The position numbers and the translations under genes are program-made. A stretch of DNA of 64,000 nt from Bacillota bacterium. GTDB lineage: Bacteria; Bacillota; Clostridia; Lachnospirales; Lachnospiraceae. Below the pieces are notes generated by a model, which was not told the DNA's origin, searched no databases, and was given only the letters and a program-made list of their open reading frames with translations. Location of the stretch: the NCBI GenBank assembly GCA_023415595.1, contig JAEZJW010000142.1, forward strand, positions 6,344 to 70,343, written 5' to 3'. Each line of letters starts with the position of its first letter. Position 1 is the stretch's first letter. Shown piece after piece: positions 52,583 to 62,716 of the stretch.

Positions 52583-53466
52583 TAGAGGTAAACGGACTTT
52601 CATTAGTGTACCCCAGCGGAAAAGGAATCTTTGATGTGGATTTCAAGGTGAAGAAGGGCGAGGTTCTTGGGTATCTCGGACCGAACGGAGCAGGCAAGAC
52701 CACTACCATCCGCGCTTTGCTTGGGTTTATGGCACCTGATAAGGGCAGTAGTACCATCAACGGGCTGGATTGCTGGAAACAGGCACCTCAGATTCAGAAG
52801 AGTCTGGGTTATATTCCGGGTGAAATTGCCTTTCTGGATGGGATGAACGGGGATGAATTCCTAAGGTTCATGTGCGAAATGAGGGGGACGAAGGATTTTA
52901 CCCGTCAGAAACAGCTGATAGATATGTTTGAACTTGATACGAAAGGAAGAATTAAAAGATTCTCCAAGGGGATGAAGCAGAAGGTTGGAATTGTAACTGC
53001 CTTCATGCATGATCCTGAGGTACTCATACTCGATGAGCCAACCAGCGGACTGGATCCCCTGATGCAGAACCGCTTCGTGGAGCTGATCCTGGAAGAGAAG
53101 AAGAAGGGCAAGACGATCCTGATGTCCAGCCATATGTTTGAAGAGGTGGAGCGGACCTCGGATACAGTTTTGATCATCAGGGATGGAAGACTGGTGAAGC
53201 AATCCGATGTGCAGAGCCTGAAGGAGACTCAGAGAAAATGCTATATTCTGAAGGCAAAGAACCTTGGGGAGGCATATGGAGTACTAACCTCCTCAGGCTT
53301 TGAGGTGAAGGAAGCAGAAGATAATACCCTAGAGATATTTATTAAAACAGAAGGTGTGGACCGCTTCCTGAAGACCGTTTCGCAGTTCACGGTACAGAAC
53401 CTGGATGTTAAATCACAGTCTCTGGAAGATATCTTTATGCATTTCTATGGCAAGGAGGAGAAATAG
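52579..53466 (+). CDS. ABC transporter ATP-binding protein
   Basis: 295 residues. Walker A 'GPNGAGKTT' (~35), signature 'FSKGMKQKVGIVTAF' (variant S-K-G-M-K-Q, ~133), Walker B 'VLILDEPTSGLDP' (~150) and 'MSSHMFEE'. The CcmA-like subfamily pairs with ABC-2 permeases, as here, and often gives drug export. Four-base overlap with the tetR gene. Confidence 0.93.
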   Translation: MIEVNGLSLVYPSGKGIFDVDFKVKKGEVLGYLGPNGAGKTTTIRALLGFMAPDKGSSTINGLDCWKQAPQIQKSLGYIPGEIAFLDGMNGDEFLRFMCEMRGTKDFTRQKQLIDMFELDTKGRIKRFSKGMKQKVGIVTAFMHDPEVLILDEPTSGLDPLMQNRFVELILEEKKKGKTILMSSHMFEEVERTSDTVLIIRDGRLVKQSDVQSLKETQRKCYILKAKNLGEAYGVLTSSGFEVKEAEDNTLEIFIKTEGVDRFLKTVSQFTVQNLDVKSQSLEDIFMHFYGKEEK

Positions 53467-53467
53467 T

Positions 53468-54265
53468 ATGAGCCTAACATTATTGAAAACTACGATAAAG
53501 AAGAACTGGATCCTGCTGCTGATCTTTTTTGGTGTACTTACTATGTATATGTCAATTATGATATCGATGTTTGATCCGGAGGACATGACGGCATTAACCG
53601 CCATGCTGGAGATGCTTCCGAAGGGAATGATGAAGGCCATGGGCTTCTCCCAGTTGGAAACAGACTTGACGGCATATCTGGCCAGCTGGCTGTATGGAAT
53701 GCTGATGATAGCCTTCCCCATGATCTATAGTATCATTCTGGGTAATAAGCTGGTTGCGAAGATGGTAGATAACGGGTCCTTTGCTTATCTATTGTCTACC
53801 CCGAATTCCAGAGTGAAAATTATTATCACACAGGGCATTTATGCACTTGGTTCCCTGATTGTTCTCTTCTTCGCATTATTCGGTCTCGGAGTGGCTATCA
53901 GTAATGCTTTGCTTCCGGGTAATATAGATGTAGGTGCATTTCTCTCCTTGAATGTGACTACGATGCTGGTGAATATGGTGGCCTTGATGATCAGCTTCTT
54001 CTGCTCCTGCCTGTTCAATGAGGCGAAGCTGTCCACCGGCTTTGGAGCCGGCCTGCCGATTATGTTTCTGTTGCTGAAGATGATCAGCGGTGCTGCCGAG
54101 GACCTTAACTTCCTTAAGAACTTTACGATTTACGGGATCTATGATCCGGTAAAGGTGGTAAAGGGAGAAGAGGTTTTGGGGGTCAACCTGCTCTTTGTAG
54201 GAATCATTCTGTTGCTTTTTGTAGCGGGAGTAATGATATTCAAAAGAAAGAGACTGCCCTTATAA
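53468..54265 (+). CDS. ABC-2 type permease
   Basis: 265 residues with about six hydrophobic segments and a large first outside loop (~35-85). The start is the ATG at 53468, behind AAGGAGGAGAAATAGT, 1 base after the ATPase stop; longer in-frame starts would lie inside the ATPase gene. Under TetR control, a role in export of a toxic compound is plausible. Confidence 0.88.
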   Translation: MSLTLLKTTIKKNWILLLIFFGVLTMYMSIMISMFDPEDMTALTAMLEMLPKGMMKAMGFSQLETDLTAYLASWLYGMLMIAFPMIYSIILGNKLVAKMVDNGSFAYLLSTPNSRVKIIITQGIYALGSLIVLFFALFGLGVAISNALLPGNIDVGAFLSLNVTTMLVNMVALMISFFCSCLFNEAKLSTGFGAGLPIMFLLLKMISGAAEDLNFLKNFTIYGIYDPVKVVKGEEVLGVNLLFVGIILLLFVAGVMIFKRKRLPL

Positions 54266-54367
54266 CTGTGAACGAAGCTAAGTCCTAAACAGGCTGTGAT
54301 ATTCTCATGTAACAGTATCATTTGGCTTAGTGTTAAGGAAAGTTTTAACCATGATTATTGCGGAAAA

Positions 54368-54406
54368 AAGACAAGGTGTCCTAAGAGAAATGGGATACCT
54401 TGTCTT
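54368..54406. terminator. terminator between convergent ABC operons
   Basis: AAGACAAGGTGTCC (54368-54381) pairs with GGATACCTTGTCTT (54393-54406), 14 bp with one wobble. It lies between convergent transcription units; A-rich flank on the left gives a T tail on the minus strand. Confidence 0.7.
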
Positions 54407-54488
54407 AAAATTAATGATTCAAAAATACCTGCGAAGCGGATATTTTTTGAATCGGTTTGAACAAAGTGAAGCGTACATTTACCGGTTC

Positions 54489-55148
54489 TTAAGTTTTAAG
54501 ATAACCATCCCACATCTCCAGAACCCGGTCTGCTTTCTCCAGGATGGATCTGTCGTGGGTTACCACCAGAAGGGTTGAGCTGCCGCGGTGTTCTGTCAGC
54601 AGATCCATTACATCAAGGGCTGCTTCATGATCCAGGGACGCGGTGGGTTCATCCGCGAAGATCACAGAGGGCTGATTCATCAGAGCCCTTGCAATTGCTA
54701 CCTTCTGTCGCTGCCCTCCGGATAAACCGGACGGCTTCTTCCCGGATAGCTTCTCCATTCCCAGCTGCCGTAACAGGTCTGCCGTATCTGATTTGGCTGC
54801 TTCCGGATCCTTCTTATTACTGGCCAATAAGACATTATCGAAGACGGTCATATAATCAATCAGAAAATGCCTCTGGAAGATAAATCCGAAATTCTGCCGC
54901 CGCAATTCCGAACGTTTCAACTCACTTAAGGATTCGATATCGATATCCTGATAATATACAGTTCCCATGGTTGGGGACTTCAAACCGGAGAGAAGATAAA
55001 GCAGGGAGCTTTTGCCGCTGCCGGAGGGTCCGATGACACCGATGGTCTCTCCTGCGTTCAGCTTAATATTAAGATTTCTCACAGCATAGGTCTCATGCTC
55101 TTTTCCCAGGTCATAAATCAAACTTAAATCAATTCCTTCAATCAGCAT
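54489..55148 (-). CDS. ABC transporter ATP-binding protein (MacB/LolD-like)
   Basis: 219 residues. Walker A 'GPSGSGKSS' (~40), signature 'LSGGQRQKVAIARAL' (~139), Walker B 'VIFADEPTASLD' (~160) and 'VVTHD'. It partners the FtsX-like permease just upstream on the same strand (38 bases apart). Confidence 0.93.
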   Translation of the reverse strand: MLIEGIDLSLIYDLGKEHETYAVRNLNIKLNAGETIGVIGPSGSGKSSLLYLLSGLKSPTMGTVYYQDIDIESLSELKRSELRRQNFGFIFQRHFLIDYMTVFDNVLLASNKKDPEAAKSDTADLLRQLGMEKLSGKKPSGLSGGQRQKVAIARALMNQPSVIFADEPTASLDHEAALDVMDLLTEHRGSSTLLVVTHDRSILEKADRVLEMWDGYLKT

Positions 55149-55186
55149 CCGGCTATCTTCCTTTCCCTATTTTATATAATACCAGA

Positions 55187-56323
55187 TTATAGCATCGATC
55201 CATCGATGATGGAGATCGGATCCAGCTTCTTTAGCATCCTCCAGACGGGAATCAGACTGAATAATGTAACAAAGAGCGGCGAGCAGGCTGCTCCCAGGAT
55301 ATATCTTAGGTTTATGATTTCCAGGGAATCACCGATGGGTTTAAAATAGGTTATATTCAATATAATACCGGTCAGGATTGAAAGCAGAATTCCAAGAGCA
55401 AATCCCAGCAGGTTGATCCCATTAATCTCCGCAAAGGCGCGATTGATTACCTTCTGCCTGGAATATCCGATTGCCCATAACAGGCCGAACTCACTCCGTC
55501 TCTGTGTAAAATAAATGTAGCACAGGAACCCGATGCAGGAGGATACGATGATAATGATGAAGGTACAGACCAGCGTAATGAAAAGCTCAACCTTCGCTTC
55601 GGAATTTTTCAGCCAGGCCTTCTCTGTGTTAATGGTATTGATCTGGTAGTTTGATGGGACCATCGACTCCAAAGCCTGATTCATCTCATCGAGTGCACCA
55701 CTCTCGGGGAAGATGATACCCCCGTAGATATACTCGTAGGGAAGGTGATAGGTATTGATATATTGCTTGATGGGTGCGAAGGAGAGGATATGCTTACCCT
55801 CTAGGATTCCTACGATATGATAAACGCCCGGAAGAGTTTCCTCCTTGGAAACCATTCGGCCGATTATGTCGCCGATTTTCAATCCCTTATTAGCCGCCAC
55901 CTGCTTATGAAGGACGATTTCATTCCCGGCTTCCGGAAGTCTGCCGCTTTCCAGTTTCAGGTCCAGAAGCTCCATCATTTTAGTTATTTCTTCCGGCTCA
56001 ATGGAATAGATCATCGCAGCATAATTAGAACCTATTCCCGCCCTGACTGACGTACTGTCGAAAACACAGGGGATTACTCTCCCTACCCCCTCGGTATGTT
56101 CGATGGTGGTAATGATACTCCTGTTTAGCACCTCACCCTTGGGGGATATCGTTGAGAAATACTTTCTTGGTTCCGTATAGAGATGATGTCCCAGCCGGAA
56201 GGAGGAGTAGATTACCATCTGTACGATATATAACAGGATTACACTTAAGGTAACCGATATCAATACGGATAAGAACCTCTTCCGGTTGTTCTGATAGTAT
56301 TTTAAGATGGATAAGGGCTTCAT
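55187..56323 (-). CDS. FtsX-like ABC permease, MacB type
   Basis: 378 residues: TM1 (~15-37), a large extracytoplasmic domain (~40-240) and three TMs (~245-370), the MacB/FtsX plan with a single TM block. The start is the ATG at 56323, 5 bases behind GGAGG; the ATG at 56335 is part of that ribosome binding site. It forms a pump with the ATPase downstream. The NarL-type two-component system directly upstream on the same strand may control it. Confidence 0.88.
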   Translation of the reverse strand: MKPLSILKYYQNNRKRFLSVLISVTLSVILLYIVQMVIYSSFRLGHHLYTEPRKYFSTISPKGEVLNRSIITTIEHTEGVGRVIPCVFDSTSVRAGIGSNYAAMIYSIEPEEITKMMELLDLKLESGRLPEAGNEIVLHKQVAANKGLKIGDIIGRMVSKEETLPGVYHIVGILEGKHILSFAPIKQYINTYHLPYEYIYGGIIFPESGALDEMNQALESMVPSNYQINTINTEKAWLKNSEAKVELFITLVCTFIIIIVSSCIGFLCYIYFTQRRSEFGLLWAIGYSRQKVINRAFAEINGINLLGFALGILLSILTGIILNITYFKPIGDSLEIINLRYILGAACSPLFVTLFSLIPVWRMLKKLDPISIIDGSML

Positions 56324-56444
56324 GGCTGCCTCCATAACTTCATGTTATTGACGTTTCTTACAGTTCATTATAAAACCGTAGCACCGGATAAGATAGTTAC
56401 TCCTGTCATCAATTTTATATGACGGTGATAATATTCAGATTGAA

Positions 56445-57107
56445 TTAATTGATTCCATGATCCTTAAGATAAAGGACTGCCTGGGTACGGTCGCTGATTC
56501 CCAGCTTGCTGTAGATGTTGCTGATATAATTCCTGACGGTACCCTCCGAGATATGGATCATCAGGGAGATCTGATTATTCGTAAAGCCTTGTACCATCAT
56601 CGAGCAGATTTCCAGCTCTCTTTCCGTAAGGTCCAGCTCTGCCTGTGAGGCTTCTTTCCTTCTGCCTGAGGAGGAGATCCTGGTGAGTCCTTCGGCAAGC
56701 TTTACAGCCACCTCCTGAGGGATGATCGTTCTTCCCTCCACGCAGTCGCGAATCGCCCTGATCAGCTTCTCCATATCAATATCCTTAAGAAAATAACCGC
56801 TGGCACCGCCTGCCAGAGCATCGATAATATATTCCTCATCATTGAAGGTAGTAAGCATAATTACCTTGGTCTCCGGGTGTTGCTGCTTAATCTTCTTAAT
56901 ACAGGTAACACCATCCATTTCCGGCATGCGGATATCCAGAAGAACGACATCGGGAGGTTGCTTTTCCATCATTCTGATTGCCTCCAAACCGTTTGAGGCA
57001 GTGCCGGTCACTTCGAAATCCTTCTCCAGGGAGAGCACGGTCTTTAATCCATCCCTCATCAGGGTCTGGTCATCTACAATTAATATCCTTATCTTATTCG
57101 GCTCCAT
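56445..57107 (-). CDS. NarL/LuxR-family response regulator
   Basis: 220 residues. REC (~1-120) with 'DDQTLMRDG', phosphoacceptor Asp in 'DVVLLDIRMPEMDG' (~57) and Lys in 'FLKDIDM'. LuxR-type helix-turn-helix at the C-terminus ('LTERELEICSMMVQGFTNNQ', 'HISEGTVRNYISNIYSKLG'). It pairs with the kinase whose gene overlaps it by 14 bases. Confidence 0.93.
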   Translation of the reverse strand: MEPNKIRILIVDDQTLMRDGLKTVLSLEKDFEVTGTASNGLEAIRMMEKQPPDVVLLDIRMPEMDGVTCIKKIKQQHPETKVIMLTTFNDEEYIIDALAGGASGYFLKDIDMEKLIRAIRDCVEGRTIIPQEVAVKLAEGLTRISSSGRRKEASQAELDLTERELEICSMMVQGFTNNQISLMIHISEGTVRNYISNIYSKLGISDRTQAVLYLKDHGIN

Positions 57108-58296
57108 GATTTTCTTCCTCCCCTGCCGGTATCGTAACGCTGATCTTAAAGCCTTCTCCGGGTGCAGTCTGGATCTTTAAAACTCCACCGGCTTCCTTGA
57201 CTCGTTCTTCCATCGCTCCGAGGCCGAAGCCCTTTACCAGGGCATCGGTTCCTGTCCCATTATCCTGAAGCATGAACCGGATATTGCCATTCTCATATTC
57301 CAGGACGAATACGAAGGCAGTGCTTTTGCCGTGCCTGATCCCATTGGTCAGGCCTTCCTGAAGCGCTCGGTAGATTGCCTTCTCCCGGGAGTGCGTCAGC
57401 CCTGGCAGATCCTTAATTTCATACTTGATAAACACACCGGCATGCTTCTTGGTTTCTTCGATCAGAAGGATCAGGGAAGGGATAAATTCCATCAGCTCCT
57501 TACCTGACTGCAGGGTTTTTACTGATTCCCGGATATCCTGCAGGCCGTTTCTGACCTGGGCCTTGGCGAGTCTCAGTTTTTCAATGGCTTCCTCCCGGTC
57601 AACGGGAATTAATCGTTCACCGGCCTCCATTTCAAGCAGCACGGTAGTCAGCGTATGCCCGACAGTATCATGAATTTCCCTGGCAATCCGGTTACGTTCC
57701 TTTACGATCGTCAACTCCTCCAGCTCCTCTGAATTATCCTTCAGCTTCTGATAAGCGTTCTCCAACTGCCTGGATTTCAGCTTTAGTTCATACATGGTTT
57801 CCGATAGAATCTTACGTTGCCTGATCTCATATCTCAGGATATACATGATTACATAGACTGCCAGGAAGGAGAGGGAGTTAATGCCTATCCTGGGTAACAG
57901 CACCTTAAGCTCCGATCCGCCCGCCTTAATGAACTCTGACAGGTGTAAGGCAGCGAAGCACAGGAAGGTAAAGCATCCCGTAAACTTAGGGGAATATATG
58001 ATGGCACAGTCGGCGATCAGCAGGTAGAAGAAGATGGCTGAGCTTGTACCACCGTCCAGAAGTCGGAGGACAGATACCAGCAGAAGATCCAACAGAAGAG
58101 TTGCTTTGCCGAACTTAATATACTCTTCCGAGGGATAGAGCACTGCATTACGGACCGTTACAGAGGCAATAACCAACCCGGATAGAAGCAGGATTAACCA
58201 GGGATCACTGAGGTTCTGGGCCAATACGTACAGAAGAACGACAGTTAAAGACAAATATAGAATATAAGTAAAAATACTTTCTGTTTTCTGATCCAT
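57094..58296 (-). CDS. NarL-type sensor histidine kinase (HisKA_3)
   Basis: 400 residues. About five to six TMs fill the N-terminal ~150 residues with short loops. HisKA_3 with 'ERNRIAREIHDTVGHTL' (phosphoacceptor His ~209) and a HATPase domain ('QEGLTNGIRHGK', 'DNGTGTD', 'GFGLGAMEERV') follow. The lack of a large outside domain suggests sensing in the membrane, as in many antibiotic- or envelope-stress kinases. AAGGAG lies 7-8 bases before the ATG. Confidence 0.93.
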   Translation of the reverse strand: MDQKTESIFTYILYLSLTVVLLYVLAQNLSDPWLILLLSGLVIASVTVRNAVLYPSEEYIKFGKATLLLDLLLVSVLRLLDGGTSSAIFFYLLIADCAIIYSPKFTGCFTFLCFAALHLSEFIKAGGSELKVLLPRIGINSLSFLAVYVIMYILRYEIRQRKILSETMYELKLKSRQLENAYQKLKDNSEELEELTIVKERNRIAREIHDTVGHTLTTVLLEMEAGERLIPVDREEAIEKLRLAKAQVRNGLQDIRESVKTLQSGKELMEFIPSLILLIEETKKHAGVFIKYEIKDLPGLTHSREKAIYRALQEGLTNGIRHGKSTAFVFVLEYENGNIRFMLQDNGTGTDALVKGFGLGAMEERVKEAGGVLKIQTAPGEGFKISVTIPAGEEENHGAE

Positions 58297-58458
58297 GCTC
58301 TGCGGCTCCTTCGGATATGTAAAATACTACTATTTAAAACAATTTTATCCTAACGGCAAGGGATTATCAACCGGAATATTATCTTAATTAAGTATACACT
58401 GATCTGGTATTAAGCTTTTACAGTGCTTCGGCGGAGGCAGGGCTTGATATGAAGAAGG

Positions 58459-58470
58459 TGTCATATGACA
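58459..58470. promoter_or_regulatory. palindrome between divergent kinase and ABC operons
   Basis: TGTCATATGACA is a perfect 12-bp palindrome in the 240-base divergent gap, of a size usual for NarL/LuxR-type regulator sites. Confidence 0.45.
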
Positions 58471-58536
58471 GCTGTAATATAAAATAGTGATAAAACCGAT
58501 GACGGCAGACACTTACCGCCAGCGCTTTCTTCAGGT

Positions 58537-61083
58537 ATGATGATCCCAGGATGCCGGGAACGGCATAATCTGGGAGGTGGAATTACGAGTATCACAGGGA
58601 AGTACATTTTAAAAAGTATCATGGAGAAGAAGCTGCGGACGGCATTGATCATATTATCAATTGCGATATCCGCTGCACTATATTTCGCTTCAGCCTCCAT
58701 CTCGGATACCATGGTCAAGGTTCAGACGAAGAGATGGAGAGCAAACGTTGGGTACACGGACCTTTTAGTACAGGCCTGGTGGGAATCCCCCGGCAGGTAT
58801 TTCAATCCGGAAAGAATATCAGGTTTGGAGGAATACTTCGATTATGCGATCGGAACCGTCTCCGGCTACGGACAATACCGGTATGGTAAGGAGAGGGACC
58901 AGGGCTTCCGGTTGTGGGGTATCGATTATGACGATATGAACCGGATCACTACTGTTGGCTTACGGGAAGGGACGGAAGTTTATCCCTTTACCGGGAAGAA
59001 GATCATCATCAGTACCGAGACTGCAGATAAATACGGACTCCGGGCCGGAGATCCGATCACGCTTACCTTGAACGGCTTAAGACAGAAATTCCTGATCTGC
59101 GGTATTGCGTACCGGGAGGGACCATTTCTGGGAGAGGGGGAGACGGTAACGGGAGTTGTCCCTCCGGATACCCTACAGTCCCTATATAACGTCCGAGGCA
59201 AGGTGGACACGATGTATGTTAAGCTGAAGAACCCTGCGAATAAGCAGCAGATGATGAGTATTCTAGGGCGTAAGTTCCCCAAGTACCATGTCAGCGAACC
59301 CTTTACCGAGCAGGAGATCAGAAGCCAGAATAATAAGATCCGCATGCCCTTCCTGGCATTGACGATTATCTTAAGCTTCATGAGTATCTACATCATTAGC
59401 TCTACCTTTCGGGTCATCACCTCCCAGAGGCTTCCGGATATCGGTACCTATTTAAGTATTGGTGCCGGAAGAAGGACCATTAACCGCATGCTGCTGACAG
59501 AAAGCCTGATTTACGGCGGTGTCGGGGGAGCAGTGGGATGTCTGCTTGGAATTGCAGCACTTTATCTGATGTCCATATTTACGATGCCCTCCTGGGATGG
59601 GGGATATAAGGCGGCCATCTCCTTCGAACCGAAGCAGCTGCTCATTACCTTTGCGATGGCACTTCTGCTGTGCCTGGTCAGCTCCATTAAGCCGATCCTA
59701 TCCGTCCATCGGATAGCCGTCAAGGATATCATTTTAAATATGGTTGAAAATGCGAAAGCAAATAAGAAGCTGAGGGCAGTGGCAGGCTTTGCGTTTCTGG
59801 GTATCTGCAGCTTGACGCCACTTCTTGTTAAGGGGAAGAACAGCATGTATCTTAATGCCCTGTGCATTGTGGGAGTGATTGCAGCCTCCGTCCTGATCGT
59901 TCCGTTTTTGGTACACTGTCTGATTGGACTTCTGGGGCGGGTATATGGTGCACTCTTCGGTAATATCGGAGGAATCGCCGTGAAAAACCTAAGGGATAAT
60001 AAGAGCATCAACGGCAGCGTCTCCTTGTTGGCAATCGGAATATCCTGTGTATTGTTTGTTAATACCCTAAGCTACAGTACCTTACAGGAGCTGGTGAATT
60101 ATTATGACCGGAACCAATATGAGATCTACATGTCAGCGAAGGAGATTGACAGGGAATACCTGCAGGAAATCAAGAATACAGAGGGTGTAAAGGAAGTAAC
60201 AAAGGTTATGGGCATCGGAGGCATCGAGCTTGTTGACCAGAAGGATACCCTCGGGCTCATGGTGGGAGTCGATACGAAGAAATACTTAGATTATAACAAT
60301 CTTCAGATATCAGGTGACCGTGATGCGCTATTCAGTCTTCTTGAGCAGGGCAGAACGATCCTCTTAAGCAACCGGTTGAAGAATCGTCTGGGCGTGAATA
60401 CAGGAGATGTACTCAGAATCAGGGCTTGGGGTAAGATTTCCTCCTACACGGTTGCCGGCTTCTTCGAAAGCATCGAAAATAATGGGAACTTCGCCATCGT
60501 CTCGGAGAAATACATGAGGCTGGATATGGGCTGGAAGGACAGCTTCTACAGTACGATCCTTATTAAGACAGAGGGTGATCAGGGGAAGGTACTGGAGAAT
60601 CTGAACGATCGGTTTGTCAGGCAGCAGCCTTACCTTAAGACGATGCAGCAGATGAAGTATGAAAATATCCGTTATAATGAGCAGATTTTCCTGATTGCTA
60701 AGGGCTTTTCAGTCATCACGATGCTGGCAGGAATTCTGGGGATCTTTAATAACCTGATCATAAATTTCATAAGAAGAAAGAGGATCCTCGCCATGTTCCG
60801 CTCTGTTGGAATGAGTAAGCCCCAGATCATCCGAATGATCTATGTAGAGGCACTCTCCTTAGGAATTGCCGGAAGCATGGCGGGTACGGGGGCAGGGCTG
60901 CTGATGCTGATCTCAGGAGCCGGATTACTGAAATCATTGGAAATGGAGACGAGTATTCATTACTCTGCGATACAGATCGGCTTATGCCTGGCACTCGGTA
61001 TAGTGATATCAGTCCTTGCGTCCATCTGGCCGGCACTGAAATCCTCTAAATTAAATCTGATGGAGGCGGTGAAGTATGAATAA
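58537..61083 (+). CDS. ABC permease with two FtsX domains, start codon uncertain
   Basis: 848 residues in the longest form: TM1 (~32-52), outside domain (~55-265), three TMs (~275-395), a second block starting ~425, another outside domain (~520-705) and three last TMs. 'SQRLPDIGTYLSIGAGRRTI' and 'RRKRILAMFRSVGMSKPQII' are the FtsX motifs. The start is puzzling: GGGAGGT (58572-58578) is not followed by ATG, GTG or TTG at a fitting distance, only by ATT (58582) and ACG (58585), and homologues would begin about there. The ATG at 58537 lacks a good ribosome binding site; the ATG at 58621 would cut into TM1's leader. Confidence 0.87.
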   Translation: MMIPGCRERHNLGGGITSITGKYILKSIMEKKLRTALIILSIAISAALYFASASISDTMVKVQTKRWRANVGYTDLLVQAWWESPGRYFNPERISGLEEYFDYAIGTVSGYGQYRYGKERDQGFRLWGIDYDDMNRITTVGLREGTEVYPFTGKKIIISTETADKYGLRAGDPITLTLNGLRQKFLICGIAYREGPFLGEGETVTGVVPPDTLQSLYNVRGKVDTMYVKLKNPANKQQMMSILGRKFPKYHVSEPFTEQEIRSQNNKIRMPFLALTIILSFMSIYIISSTFRVITSQRLPDIGTYLSIGAGRRTINRMLLTESLIYGGVGGAVGCLLGIAALYLMSIFTMPSWDGGYKAAISFEPKQLLITFAMALLLCLVSSIKPILSVHRIAVKDIILNMVENAKANKKLRAVAGFAFLGICSLTPLLVKGKNSMYLNALCIVGVIAASVLIVPFLVHCLIGLLGRVYGALFGNIGGIAVKNLRDNKSINGSVSLLAIGISCVLFVNTLSYSTLQELVNYYDRNQYEIYMSAKEIDREYLQEIKNTEGVKEVTKVMGIGGIELVDQKDTLGLMVGVDTKKYLDYNNLQISGDRDALFSLLEQGRTILLSNRLKNRLGVNTGDVLRIRAWGKISSYTVAGFFESIENNGNFAIVSEKYMRLDMGWKDSFYSTILIKTEGDQGKVLENLNDRFVRQQPYLKTMQQMKYENIRYNEQIFLIAKGFSVITMLAGILGIFNNLIINFIRRKRILAMFRSVGMSKPQIIRMIYVEALSLGIAGSMAGTGAGLLMLISGAGLLKSLEMETSIHYSAIQIGLCLALGIVISVLASIWPALKSSKLNLMEAVKYE

Positions 61084-61792
61084 GACGAATATAAGAAATG
61101 AGGTTGGAATGGAGATCGTAAATGCAGTGGAAGCAATCGACCTGTATAAAAGTTACCAGCTGGGCCCTGTTGAGGTGGAGGTCCTGAAAGGAATTAATCT
61201 TACTATAAAAAAGGGAGAGTTCGTATCCATCATGGGACCCTCGGGCTCAGGAAAGAGTACCTTCCTCTATATGCTCGGCGGACTGGATAAACCCACCAGT
61301 GGAAGTATCCGGGTGCAGGGAATGGAGCTTTCCCGGATGAAGGATAAGGCAGAGAGTATCCTGCGACGCAGGACCATCGGTTTTGTCTTCCAGTTCTATA
61401 ATCTGATCCCGAAGCTCACGGTGGAGGAGAATATCCTGCTCCCTGTGCTGCTGGATGGCAAGAAAGCGAAGGATTATAAGGAGAAAATGGATGAGATACT
61501 TGAAATTGTCGGAATGACGGACCGAAGGCATCATACACCCAGGCAGATCTCAGGAGGCCAGCAGCAGAGGGCAGCGATTGCCAGGGCGCTGATGAATGAT
61601 CCTGATATTATCCTTGCAGATGAGCCAACAGGAAATCTGGACACGGAATCAGGAACCGGCATCCTTAAGCTGTTACATGAGGTTAACCAGAAACAAGGTA
61701 AGACCATAGTCTTGGTAACACATTCAACCGAAGCCGCAGGCTACGGTCAGAAAATAATAAATATCAGGGATGGAAAGGTGTGTGAATTATGA
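61076..61792 (+). CDS. ABC transporter ATP-binding protein (MacB/LolD-like)
   Basis: 238 residues. Walker A 'GPSGSGKST' (~54), signature '[15 protein letters not shown]' (~158), Walker B '[12 protein letters not shown]' (~178) and 'LVTHS'. It overlaps the permease gene by 8 bases and the adaptor gene by 4, so permease, ATPase and adaptor form one unit. GGAGG stands 8 bases before the ATG. Confidence 0.94.
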   Translation: MNKTNIRNEVGMEIVNAVEAIDLYKSYQLGPVEVEVLKGINLTIKKGEFVSIMGPSGSGKSTFLYMLGGLDKPTSGSIRVQGMELSRMKDKAESILRRRTIGFVFQFYNLIPKLTVEENILLPVLLDGKKAKDYKEKMDEILEIVGMTDRRHHTPRQISGGQQQRAAIARALMNDPDIILADEPTGNLDTESGTGILKLLHEVNQKQGKTIVLVTHSTEAAGYGQKIINIRDGKVCEL

Positions 61793-62559
61793 AGAGATTA
61801 TTATATGCAGTTGCTTTGATAGGAATCATCACATTATTCGGAGGCTGCAAGGCAAAGGAGGTAGCCACTAAGCCGGACATTATTAATCTGGGGAACCAGA
61901 CAGAGAAGCAGGCGGTTGAGGCTTATGGTATCCTGCGGTGTATGGATACCGTGGATGTTACGATGGATTTTGGTGCCTCCGTGGAGAGTGTCAATGTAAA
62001 GAATGGCCAGAAAGTGGCGAAGGACGATACTCTGATGGAGCTTAATCTTGCAGATTATAACTTACAGGTGAAGGAGCTTGAAACAGAGCTTAAGCTTTTG
62101 AAGGAGCAGAGTGAGGAGTCAGAGCTTCCGGAGGAGAAGCTTAATCTTCTGGAAGAGAAGTTGGATCTTGCCAAGGGTAGGCTTAACCGGGAGAATTTCG
62201 CAGAGAACAGGATCGTATCGGAATTTGAGAATGGGATTGTATATAATGTTGATTATTCCAAGGGCGATCTCCTGTCGCCGGGAAGCCGGCTGCTTACTCT
62301 TGCTGATCTTGATAGTATCCGGGTTATGGCTGATATTGACCAGCAATATATCGGGTATGTTCAGGTAGGAGCGGCTGTGGAGATCATACCGGAATATAAT
62401 AAGAATGCAACTCTGAAGGGGACTATAAGCTATATCTCCTCCAAAGCCTTCACCAATAACGGAGAGACAGTTGTGCCGGTGGAGGTAACCTTCCAGGATA
62501 ACGTAGAAGGACTCCTCCCGGATTCTGATGTCCAGGTAAAGATTTATCCGGTTAAGTAA
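61789..62559 (+). CDS. lipoprotein adaptor, MacA/HlyD-like
   Basis: 256 residues. Lipobox with C20 ('FGGC'). The barrel-sandwich hybrid halves are 'ASVESVNVKNGQKVAKDDTLMEL' in part (~62-85) and 'NGIVYNVDYSKGDLLSPGSRL' in part (~146-168), separated by a Glu/Leu-rich coiled coil (~88-135). It would link the MacB-like permease to wall-side substrates in a Gram-positive-type tripartite pump. Quoted stretches are abbreviated; both lie in the order expected of HlyD family adaptors. Confidence 0.87.
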   Translation: MKRLLYAVALIGIITLFGGCKAKEVATKPDIINLGNQTEKQAVEAYGILRCMDTVDVTMDFGASVESVNVKNGQKVAKDDTLMELNLADYNLQVKELETELKLLKEQSEESELPEEKLNLLEEKLDLAKGRLNRENFAENRIVSEFENGIVYNVDYSKGDLLSPGSRLLTLADLDSIRVMADIDQQYIGYVQVGAAVEIIPEYNKNATLKGTISYISSKAFTNNGETVVPVEVTFQDNVEGLLPDSDVQVKIYPVK

Positions 62560-62716
62560 GTAACAGACATAAAAAACTCCATAATTTTATATAATTTGCA
62601 GATTTGGTTCTTGAAAATTGCGGAAAAGAGGACTATGATTGTAAATTGTCGTAAGCTTTATCAGAGACTATCGTTTACGGAAGCTTAACTTAACAAATTG
62701 TGGAGGCGTAGGATAA

